A stretch of DNA of 11,824 nt, from positions 1-11,824 of the forward strand of contig JACOZM010000114.1 of NCBI GenBank assembly GCA_016181345.1, in the 5' to 3' direction. Positions 5,938 to 11,666 of the stretch are shown piece by piece. Position numbers and translations under genes: made by a program. Below the pieces are notes generated by a model that saw nothing but the letters and a program-made list of their open reading frames with translations, searched no databases and had not been told where the DNA came from. This DNA comes from Candidatus Woesearchaeota archaeon (GTDB lineage Archaea; Nanobdellota; Nanobdellia; Woesearchaeales; GW2011-AR9). Position 1 is the first letter of the stretch; each line of letters starts with the position of its first letter.

Positions 5938-7356
5938 ATGGTTCAAGTTATGCCGGTAAAACATCATCATGCTTCTTATCAGTTGGGAGAGCGCGAATTA
6001 CGTCCTGATGAACGGATCGTCGTCAGCACAAGAATCGGCCCTAGCGAACCATTACGGATTGCCGACCATTTAGGAGTTTCACCTAACCAGCCGGCAATTA
6101 TTCTGGAACATATTCTTCATGAAGATGGCTTATATATCCCTACATTTGCAACCAAAAGAGGATTAGATGGTGATCAACTATTTGCCAGGTATGTTTCTAA
6201 TTATGTTGGTCCTGATGGTGAGAGAATTTGGGGTCAAGGACTAAAGGGAAGGACAGTCTATGTTGTTCATGTTCAAGATGATAATTTAACTGCTGCTGAT
6301 TTAAACACAAGGGTTTTAGATATTGCTGGAACATGTAAATATCTGGGTGCAGATGCAGTAGTGCTTTTAGCATATACTTTAGATCATGATGCACAAGAGC
6401 GAGGCGTTCATGATACTACTCATCCAAGAATGCAGACGGATGCAGCTAGAGCTCGTTATGATGGACAGGGTAAGCTTTTGGAAGATAGATTTAGACAATA
6501 TTTAACTGCAGGATATGATGCAATAATAGTTCCACAAATTCACGCTGAAGAAGAGGCTCTTCAAACTTGTGCAGATGTTAATGAAGAATTTGCTCCTATG
6601 CATCAACGTGCTTTAGATGCAGGAAGTAATCATCGTTATCATCTTAAATTAATTTGTGTTGATCTTGCTCCGGTAGTTTCGATGTTGATTACTGATTATG
6701 GAACGGAACTAGGAATTGATCTTTCTGATGGTGGTAGAAATGTAGTATTGATCAACCCAGATGCTGGAATAACCGGATTTGGCCATCGCGTTAGGACATA
6801 TACAGAGCTGCCTAACATTGCTTCAGCCGTGATGAAAAAAACGAGAGCAGCTGATGGAAAAATTGAGCATTTAACACTTGAGGATTCTATAGGTTTAAGT
6901 CCAGAACGGGGAATAGAGGGCATGCATGTCTTTATGTTTGATGATCGAATCAGGACAGGTGCAACTATGGGCAGAAATATCGAAGCTCTTTGTGGAGGAA
7001 CAGTTGAAGGCCTGGAGCGAGATCCGAGAATAAAAGGCAAGCCCGCATCAGTAACTGTCTATACAACAAGAACGAATCTGGCCGGATATTCTCGTGATGT
7101 TTTAGGTACGCCATTTATTGATCATTTACTTATTGCAAATGGTGATCCGCGAGCTTTTTCACGTCTAGGATCCTTAGCTTGGAAGACGCAGATGCCCTAT
7201 ATCAATTTTCTTATGGCCGAAGCAGCAAAATGTGCTGAGCGAGGAGTCGATCCTAACAGTATTTTAACTCCATCATTTATTCGCTCCAGTCATCTATTGA
7301 GAGTAGAACGTCCGCATGGCCATCGAAGTACATCTAAAGGCAGTCATATCATCTAG
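5938..7356 (+). CDS. PRPP-synthetase-like protein, enlarged and divergent
   Basis: This is a type I phosphoribosyltransferase-fold protein resembling ribose-phosphate pyrophosphokinase, which makes PRPP from ribose 5-phosphate and ATP. Matches, in order: GRTVYVVHVQD (104-114), like the Prs strand DVFIVQ; LLAYTLDHDAQERG (143-156), in place of the ATP-loop PYFGYARQDR; VPQIHAEE (198-205), in place of the DLHAEQ metal region; VVLINPDAG (269-277), for VVSPDAGG; a KKTR (300-303), for the catalytic KRR; and the PRPP loop FDDRIRTGATMG (334-345). At 472 residues it is far longer than usual Prs (about 285-320), with extra sequence between the ATP loop and PRPP loop and about 125 residues after the PRPP loop. 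The start may be ATG 5938 or ATG 5950. Whether it makes PRPP or uses another sugar phosphate cannot be decided from sequence. It stands alone, divergent from pfdA. Confidence 0.8.
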   Translation: MVQVMPVKHHHASYQLGERELRPDERIVVSTRIGPSEPLRIADHLGVSPNQPAIILEHILHEDGLYIPTFATKRGLDGDQLFARYVSNYVGPDGERIWGQGLKGRTVYVVHVQDDNLTAADLNTRVLDIAGTCKYLGADAVVLLAYTLDHDAQERGVHDTTHPRMQTDAARARYDGQGKLLEDRFRQYLTAGYDAIIVPQIHAEEEALQTCADVNEEFAPMHQRALDAGSNHRYHLKLICVDLAPVVSMLITDYGTELGIDLSDGGRNVVLINPDAGITGFGHRVRTYTELPNIASAVMKKTRAADGKIEHLTLEDSIGLSPERGIEGMHVFMFDDRIRTGATMGRNIEALCGGTVEGLERDPRIKGKPASVTVYTTRTNLAGYSRDVLGTPFIDHLLIANGDPRAFSRLGSLAWKTQMPYINFLMAEAAKCAERGVDPNSILTPSFIRSSHLLRVERPHGHRSTSKGSHII

Positions 7357-7361
7357 AAATA

Positions 7362-7384
7362 AAAAATAGCCCCTTATTATTTTT
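7362..7384. terminator. Bidirectional terminator between convergent genes
   Basis: AAAAATA (7362-7368) and TATTTTT (7378-7384) form an inverted repeat in the 31-base gap between the PRPP-synthetase-like stop and the taw1 stop. It puts a T-run on each strand just after each gene, as expected for archaeal T-rich termination in both directions. Confidence 0.5.
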
Positions 7385-7387
7385 CTA

Positions 7388-8626
7388 CTAACTTTCTTTA
7401 ATCTCTATCTCCTCAATACCTATCTCCTCATAACATTCATCGGCATTTTCATTCATTTTCTCTTGTTCATTTTCTTCTTTTTCATCCTTATCTAAATCTA
7501 TTTCTTCAATATTCTCTGCAGCGCTATAATTCTGAGCATTAACCTGTTTCTTTCGTAAATCCTCAGAATGATAATCTAACGTTCCTTTTCCTGAAATTCC
7601 TATGACTGGAGTAGCTTTCCAATACTCTTCAACCCGTATTTCTTTTTTATTTTGAACTAATTCATTCCATCTTGGAAAATCAATCCACGTCATCCATTTT
7701 CCTTGGACGTAAAATTTCTTTTTCGCAAACATCACGACTCTTGACGGAATATGTTCAGAAACAATCTCATAATCTTCTAAATATTTCACTAAAATATTGC
7801 AGAAAGTCACAACCTCTTCATGCATGGGCATATTCTTTTTGTCTAAATGCTGTCGAGACTCGCCTACGTGCATATACGATTTAACCTCAATAAAATCAAA
7901 ATCTCCTCGCTTGATCAGTTCAGCATACTGCTCAGGACTATGGTCATTTAGTCCTTTAATCATGGTTAACCGTACACATGTCCGCTCAGTTTTTTCTGCT
8001 GCATAATCTAAAGAGCTTAGTAATCGTTCCCAATAATCAGCAAATAACGGCTTGTCAATGGATTTTAACAATTCTTTATTGGGTGCGTCTAAGCTTAAAT
8101 AAAGTTGAGTTACTGGTGCTAAGTCTCGGATAGCTTCAGGATACTGAGCATTCGTTACTAAAAAAGTTGATATCCCCTGCTGATTAAAGAGTTTAAGCAG
8201 CTCATTCATTCTTGGATATGTGATTGGCTCCCCGGTAAGAGATAATGCAACATGCTTGACGGTTTCAGAATCTTTGTATAACTTTTTGCTGGCTTTCTCT
8301 GACCCTTTAAATCCGACGAGAAGCTTCTGCTGAGCTTTTAAACTTCCAGCGAGAATATCCTCGGGATTGTCAATATCCCAGGCCCAATCTTTAGAGACGG
8401 GAGCTTTATATCCTCTCCAACAGAACACGCATCTATTGGCGCAGCTGATAGACGTTGTCATTTGCATGCATTGGTTAGACATGATACCATAGAATTTCAG
8501 TTTGTAGCATCCCCCTTGTCCGCGGATCATGTTTTTTGTCCAGCCGCAAGTCTTAACAGCCGAATGGCTGCCGACGATTTTATAATGCTGATGTTCAAGT
8601 TCCTCTCGGGCTTCTTTAGTGAGCAT
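7388..8626 (-). CDS. taw1: 4-demethylwyosine synthase (radical SAM, Taw1/TYW1)
   Basis: This enzyme converts N1-methylguanosine at position 37 of tRNA-Phe to the tricyclic 4-demethylwyosine using pyruvate, an archaeal and eukaryotic pathway. Both cluster sites are intact: C62-x3-C66-x2-C69 (SCANRCVFCWR) for the radical SAM cluster, and C27, C40 and C53 for the second cluster. The spacing corresponds to Methanocaldococcus TYW1 Cys26/39/52, and Lys42 corresponds to the pyruvate-binding Lys41. LSLTGEP and LYLSLDAP are typical radical SAM strands. The catalytic core resembles the family to about residue 345. Residues 371-412 form an added, strongly acidic tail (repeated EEI/EEN). The start is supported by TTTTTTAAAAG at about -33. 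The trm5-type methylase needed upstream in the pathway is not in this window. Confidence 0.95.
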   Translation of the reverse strand: MLTKEAREELEHQHYKIVGSHSAVKTCGWTKNMIRGQGGCYKLKFYGIMSNQCMQMTTSISCANRCVFCWRGYKAPVSKDWAWDIDNPEDILAGSLKAQQKLLVGFKGSEKASKKLYKDSETVKHVALSLTGEPITYPRMNELLKLFNQQGISTFLVTNAQYPEAIRDLAPVTQLYLSLDAPNKELLKSIDKPLFADYWERLLSSLDYAAEKTERTCVRLTMIKGLNDHSPEQYAELIKRGDFDFIEVKSYMHVGESRQHLDKKNMPMHEEVVTFCNILVKYLEDYEIVSEHIPSRVVMFAKKKFYVQGKWMTWIDFPRWNELVQNKKEIRVEEYWKATPVIGISGKGTLDYHSEDLRKKQVNAQNYSAAENIEEIDLDKDEKEENEQEKMNENADECYEEIGIEEIEIKES

Positions 8627-8647
8627 AGAATGAGGGATTTTAAGACT

Positions 8648-8659
8648 CTTTTAAAAAAG
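8648..8659 (-). promoter_or_regulatory. TATA-box promoter of taw1
   Basis: Read on the minus strand, CTTTTTTAAAAG spans about -22 to -33 from the ATG at 8626. There is no Shine-Dalgarno sequence, so a leaderless transcript is likely. Confidence 0.5.
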
Positions 8660-8719
8660 TTTGTGAAAAAATTAGCGAACAATCTCATTGAAAGGTATAT
8701 CTTTAAATAATTTTATTTA

Positions 8720-8784
8720 ACAAACTCATGTGACAATCTCATTGAACAATTTAATAGAACAATTTCATTGTCTAACCCCATTGA
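8720..8784. repeat. Degenerate tandem repeat, five units of exactly 13 bp, plus a solo copy
   Basis: Units at 8720, 8733, 8746, 8759 and 8772 follow a consensus ACAATYTCATTGA without gaps. Neighbouring units match at 9, 10, 10 and 7 of 13 positions. An exact copy of unit two also occurs alone at 8679-8691, 54 bases upstream and next to the taw1 promoter. The array has no open frame and does not resemble the 16-bp or 18-bp arrays elsewhere in the window. Confidence 0.7.
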
Positions 8785-8925
8785 ATCAATAAACTCTTAG
8801 ATCCAAGATTCTTCTTCATCAATAAATTTATTAACTTTCTTTATTTACTATGACTATCCTTGGTTTTACTAATAACTAACATTTAATCATCCCGATGGCC
8901 AGAGACCAAAGAAAGAGTAATAAAA

Positions 8926-8931
8926 GAGGTG
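8926..8931 (+). promoter_or_regulatory. Shine-Dalgarno site deciding the start of the membrane-protein gene
   Basis: GAGGTG followed by six bases and ATG at 8938. An upstream in-frame GTG at 8929 lies within this site and is therefore not the likely start. Most other single genes here lack such a site. Confidence 0.65.
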
Positions 8932-8937
8932 GAAATT

Positions 8938-9312
8938 ATGGAAGGTATAGACATCTTAGCATTAGTTTTTTCTAGCATTGTTCTGGTAAAGATGGCATCA
9001 TTGTTCTTTATGCCAAAGTGGATAGCTTTATTTTCAGAGAAAGTGTTAGAGTCTAGCCGGATGATGCTCAGCGGAGTCTCAGCTATTTTTATCGTTATTG
9101 TAGGTTATATCATTTTCAGCGAGTTGCCCATTCAGACAATCTTAGCAGTAATGCTTTTCGCTCACGTTTTGATTGGCCTGTTTTTACTGCAATATCCGAA
9201 AGAAGTAGCTTCATTAACTAAGAAAATCATGCAGGACAGGAGTAAATTTTGGCTTTCTGCGGTAATCTATGTAGCTTTGTGCTTGTGGGGTTTAGTAACG
9301 ATCCTAGCATAA
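8938..9312 (+). CDS. Four-helix integral membrane protein, unknown function
   Basis: I do not recognise a family. The product is 124 residues from the ATG at 8938. Four hydrophobic segments are visible at about 3-25, 43-63, 67-87 and 104-124, joined by short loops with Lys/Arg (SEKVLESSR; YPKEVASLTKKIMQDRSK). There are no obvious catalytic residues and no signal peptide cleavage site; the protein is almost all membrane. The segment between helices 1 and 2 and that between 3 and 4 are both charged, so they probably face the cytoplasm. The start was chosen on the Shine-Dalgarno sequence. The following aminotransferase-like gene has its own TATA-like box overlapping the end of this one, so an operon is not required. 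Confidence 0.75.
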   Translation: MEGIDILALVFSSIVLVKMASLFFMPKWIALFSEKVLESSRMMLSGVSAIFIVIVGYIIFSELPIQTILAVMLFAHVLIGLFLLQYPKEVASLTKKIMQDRSKFWLSAVIYVALCLWGLVTILA

Positions 9313-9324
9313 TTTTTTAAATAG
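9313..9324 (+). promoter_or_regulatory. TATA-like promoter of the aminotransferase-like gene (and T-run after the membrane-protein gene)
   Basis: TTTTTTAAATAG starts immediately after the membrane-protein stop and 34 bases before the ATG at 9347. The T-run could end the upstream transcript while the AT core acts as the TATA box. Confidence 0.5.
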
Positions 9325-9346
9325 ATTTCTTTTTTTCTATGATATC

Positions 9347-10228
9347 ATGTCCATAAATAAAGAAACTCCTCTTAAGGAAAAGAGTATCCTTAAGGCAAAT
9401 ATCATCAAACAAATAAAGAAACTCATCAAAACTGATTTTGTAGAAATAACTCCTCGAGGAAACTCTGCTATTACCGCTGCACTGTCTATCGTTCAAAAAA
9501 ATAAAATAATCTTGATTCCTGAAGAAGGGGGCTGGCTTCATTATCCCATTGCTCCAAAAGCATTAGGATTAGGTGTAGAAGAAGTTAAATGCAGTGATGC
9601 GGTGATTGATCTATCTGATTTGACAAAAAAATTTTCTAGCAGCAAAGATCATAACCATAACTATGGCGCGGTACTCTACCAAAATCCTGGAGGATATTTT
9701 GCTGAGCAGCCGATGAAAGAAATTTATAATCTTTGCAAAAAAAATAATTGTTTAGTCATCCTCGATGTTTCTGGAAGTATTGGAACAAAGCTCTGCGATC
9801 CTAGGTATGCAGATATCCTCATCTGTAGTTTTGGAGAATGGAAATTAGTTGAAGCTAAAGTAGGCGGGTTTATTGCATGTAAGGATTCTAAGTTGTGGAA
9901 GCAATTAGTTGATGTCAACATTGAAAAATTAGAAGATAAAACTGCTTTTGCTAAGATCCAGCAAAAATTGGAAAATTTACCTCAAAGAATCGACTATCTG
10001 AATGGACTGCGTAAGAAAATTTTGCACGACCTTTCAAACTACAATATTATTCATAAGGATGATCTTGGCTTTGTTGTCGTAGTAAAATTTAATAAGGAGA
10101 AAGAAAAAGAGGAAATTGTAAGGTATTGTAAAGAGAATAACTTACCTTTCCGCGAATGTCCAAGATATATCCGTTTGAAGCAAAAAGCGATTTCCATTGA
10201 AGTAAAACAATTGGAAGAGGAAATGTAG
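9347..10228 (+). CDS. Compact PLP-dependent aminotransferase-like protein (fold type I)
   Basis: The 293-residue protein follows the fold-type-I pattern used by DegT-like and class V aminotransferases. It has a PRGNSAITAAL segment (36-45) that would bind the PLP phosphate, and EEGGWLHYP (59-67). VILDVSG (137-143) supplies D140, which would contact the PLP ring nitrogen. SFGEWKLVEAKVGGFI (161-176) offers Lys166 as the Schiff-base lysine, ahead of the GG turn seen in the DegT group. The small C-terminal domain is short, so the protein is well below the usual 370-400 residues. The substrate is unknown: amino-sugar, amino-acid or cysteine-desulfurase-like roles are all possible, but no active-site Cys loop is evident. 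It may be co-transcribed with the zinc-ribbon gene 55 bases downstream. Confidence 0.75.
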   Translation: MSINKETPLKEKSILKANIIKQIKKLIKTDFVEITPRGNSAITAALSIVQKNKIILIPEEGGWLHYPIAPKALGLGVEEVKCSDAVIDLSDLTKKFSSSKDHNHNYGAVLYQNPGGYFAEQPMKEIYNLCKKNNCLVILDVSGSIGTKLCDPRYADILICSFGEWKLVEAKVGGFIACKDSKLWKQLVDVNIEKLEDKTAFAKIQQKLENLPQRIDYLNGLRKKILHDLSNYNIIHKDDLGFVVVVKFNKEKEKEEIVRYCKENNLPFRECPRYIRLKQKAISIEVKQLEEEM

Positions 10229-10271
10229 ACGAACAACATTTAGAAGAACAATAGTAAACATAAAAACAATA

Positions 10272-10278
10272 AGGTGAT
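10272..10278 (+). promoter_or_regulatory. Shine-Dalgarno site of the zinc-ribbon gene
   Basis: AGGTGAT lies five bases before the ATG at 10284. It supports that start over later in-frame ATGs (10296, 10308) and suggests the gene is read from a longer transcript, possibly starting before the aminotransferase-like gene. A weak TATA-like CATAAAAAC at 10259-10267 is too close to this ATG for a leaderless start there. Confidence 0.5.
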
Positions 10279-10283
10279 GCAAC

Positions 10284-10724
10284 ATGACGTTAAAGATGCC
10301 GAATTCTATGGATGAATGTTTATATTTTAGCAATAGGAGTATTGGAGAAGGGAATGTTATTTCTTGGGTATATCGAAAAAATTGTCCAAAATGTAAGAAA
10401 GCCAAGATGGGCAAACCAATAGTAAAAGGAAAAGTAAAAACCAGAGCAGATTACTATGAATGTCCTTCGTGTAAATATCAAGAGAAAAAAGTTGAACATG
10501 AAGAGTCGTTAACTTTAGAGGCGCAATATACTTGTCCTGAGTGTAAGAAAGACGGTGAAGGCACAGGACCATATAAAAGAAAAAGTTATTTGGGTGCGCA
10601 GGCGTATCTTGTTGAGTGTCAGCATTGTAACGCTAAAATCCCTATTACTAAAAAGTTAAAAGAACTCAAGAAAAAAGGCAAGGGTAAACCAGCTGAAGTT
10701 GAAGCAGATGTAGATTTAGATTAA
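10284..10724 (+). CDS. Double zinc-ribbon protein, conserved-looking, unknown function
   Basis: This 146-residue soluble protein has four CxxC knuckles: CPKC (34-37), CPSC (60-63), CPEC (84-87) and CQHC (112-115). The pairing gives two successive zinc ribbons with similar loop lengths. An N-terminal MDECLYFSNRSI motif precedes the first ribbon. The Lys-rich stretch (122-135) and an acidic end (139-146) follow the second. Zinc ribbons with basic surfaces usually bind RNA, DNA or large complexes. From memory the MDECLYF start and the KMGKP segment recur in DPANN proteins, but I cannot check this. The start at 10284 rests on the Shine-Dalgarno sequence; ATG 10308 would give the shorter MDECLYF version. 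Function unknown. Confidence 0.8.
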   Translation: MTLKMPNSMDECLYFSNRSIGEGNVISWVYRKNCPKCKKAKMGKPIVKGKVKTRADYYECPSCKYQEKKVEHEESLTLEAQYTCPECKKDGEGTGPYKRKSYLGAQAYLVECQHCNAKIPITKKLKELKKKGKGKPAEVEADVDLD

Positions 10725-10764
10725 GGGGATATAGGTAGAGAATCAGCTTAACCTGGTAATCCGT

Positions 10765-10818
10765 CTGTATAAAGAAATCAACCTCTGTAAACAAATCAAC
10801 TTATGTAAATAATATCCT
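10765..10818. repeat. Degenerate tandem repeat, three units of exactly 18 bp
   Basis: Units at 10765-10782, 10783-10800 and 10801-10818. Units one and two match at 15 of 18 positions (shared AAATCAAC end); unit three keeps the first 12 columns best (TATGTAAATAA). The third unit overlaps the TATA-like GTAAATAA, about 34 bases before the next ATG, so the promoter itself seems to be part of the repeat. Confidence 0.65.
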
Positions 10819-10838
10819 CCCAGATAGATAATTAAACT

Positions 10839-11105
10839 ATGACTCCTCCATTAGAATTAGAGAAAGAACTTCACGCGATTAAAGAGCGGAATAAACGAGT
10901 AGAATTGGATAAATCCTGGGAAACATCTTTGACAAGGAAAATAATTGTTGCCGGGCTAACATATTTTATTATCGTTCTTTTTTTCTACGTTGCCGGACTT
11001 CCTAAACCCTTCATCAATTCTATTGTTCCAACGATTGGTTTTATGCTTTCAACGTTGTCATTGCCCTGGTTTAAGAAGTTGTGGATAAGATTTCATTCTC
11101 CTTAG
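10839..11105 (+). CDS. Small two-helix membrane protein
   Basis: The product is 88 residues. Residues 1-32 are charged and helical (LEKELHAIKERNKRVELDKSWE), with the SWETSLTRK segment leading into the first membrane helix (about 34-54). The second helix is about 58-76, interrupted by prolines (INSIVPTIGF; LPWF), and ends in a basic KKLWIRF tail. This gives a hairpin with both ends in the cytoplasm. From memory, proteins with the same KRVExDKxWETSxTRK...PxFxKKLW pattern occur in candidate-phyla bacteria and DPANN genomes; I cannot verify this here. Function unknown. A TATA-like box at about -34 supports the start, and no Shine-Dalgarno sequence is seen. Confidence 0.8.
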   Translation: MTPPLELEKELHAIKERNKRVELDKSWETSLTRKIIVAGLTYFIIVLFFYVAGLPKPFINSIVPTIGFMLSTLSLPWFKKLWIRFHSP

Positions 11106-11123
11106 TTCTGATCTACCGCAATC

Positions 11124-11134
11124 AATTTAAACTC
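11124..11134 (+). promoter_or_regulatory. TATA-like promoter of the 132-residue gene
   Basis: CAATTTAAACTC begins about 30 bases before the ATG at 11154, with no Shine-Dalgarno sequence, so a leaderless start is likely. It lies in the 48-base gap after the small membrane-protein gene. Confidence 0.45.
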
Positions 11135-11153
11135 TTTATGCTTTCTTAATCTC

Positions 11154-11552
11154 ATGGCTAGAAAAAGAACGAGTCAGATAATGACCGAAGACGAAAAAAA
11201 AAGACTTCAGTTTAATGATGAGATTGGTTTGACTCACGATTATTATAATGTGTGGGCATCGAAATCTACAAAATTTCAACTGTTCTCTATTGCCCGCAAG
11301 AAAGCGCTTCCAGTAAAATCATATTTGGAATTTATTCGGAAGGAAATACCCTATTATCAAGTCTATCTTCGCGAGAAATATCCTGAAGATGCAGAAAAGA
11401 TCATCAACGCAAGCAATAGGGATAATGTTCAAAAATTAAATGCTCTGGCTGATGCTTATAATGGACGGGTAAGAGCAGGTGATTATACTGAAAAGACATT
11501 TAGTGAATTCTTTTTAGGCGTGTCCATCATTTATCAACTAAAAAAGTTTTGA
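11154..11552 (+). CDS. Hypothetical soluble protein, 132 residues
   Basis: I do not recognise this protein. It is soluble and mostly helical, with no membrane segment, Cys motif or nucleotide-binding loop. The N-terminus is basic (MARKRTSQ), followed by an acidic/basic helix (TEDEKKRLQFNDE). The middle has aromatic residues (HDYYNVW; YYQVYLREKYPED), and the end is hydrophobic (FFLGVSIIYQLKKF). The aromatic, helical composition could suit a protein-protein or nucleic-acid adaptor, but this is only composition. Coding potential is supported by the TATA-like box at -30, a frame that fills the space between neighbours, and codon choice like nearby genes. Confidence 0.7.
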   Translation: MARKRTSQIMTEDEKKRLQFNDEIGLTHDYYNVWASKSTKFQLFSIARKKALPVKSYLEFIRKEIPYYQVYLREKYPEDAEKIINASNRDNVQKLNALADAYNGRVRAGDYTEKTFSEFFLGVSIIYQLKKF

Positions 11553-11610
11553 GCTCTTATTATCTTTGTTTCCCTTACCTCTTTAAAATCAACTCCATGC
11601 CTTAGAAATC

Positions 11611-11627
11611 CTTTCTTTTCTTTTTTT
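11611..11627 (+). terminator. T-rich termination tract
   Basis: A pyrimidine tract CTTTCTTTTC followed by seven T lies some 60 bases after the stop of the 132-residue gene and just before the next promoter. It fits a factor-independent archaeal terminator on the plus strand. Confidence 0.5.
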
Positions 11628-11636
11628 ACAAATAGG

Positions 11637-11644
11637 TTTATATA
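11637..11644 (+). promoter_or_regulatory. Consensus TATA box of the basic-protein gene
   Basis: TTTATATA, preceded by AATAGG, starts exactly 30 bases upstream of the ATG at 11667. It is the best match to the archaeal TATA consensus in the window and predicts a strong leaderless promoter. Confidence 0.65.
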
Positions 11645-11666
11645 TTCGCGGTTTTGTCTACAAACT

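Larger units (their letters stand above)
8627..8937. other. 311-base divergent intergenic region
   Basis: This spacer separates taw1 (minus) from the membrane-protein gene (plus). It contains the taw1 TATA element, a solo 13-mer ACAATCTCATTGA at 8679-8691, an exact-period 13-bp tandem array at 8720-8784, and the Shine-Dalgarno site of the next gene. A TTTATTTA at about 8840 is a weak candidate TATA box for the plus-strand gene. I found no tRNA cloverleaf or convincing gene. Confidence 0.6.

Noticed and set aside
8720..8784. CRISPR array
   Set aside because: The units are contiguous with no spacers, only 13 bp and degenerate; no cas gene is nearby.
8895..8975. 26-codon plus-strand frame (MARDQRKSNKRGG...) overlapping the start of the membrane-protein gene
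   Set aside because: It has no clear TATA box or Shine-Dalgarno sequence and no recognisable motif. A regulatory upstream frame is possible but unsupported.
10229..10283. Fourth tandem array (GAACAAC-like units of about 15 bases)
   Set aside because: Only two units resemble each other and they need a gap, so the signal is too weak compared with the other three arrays.
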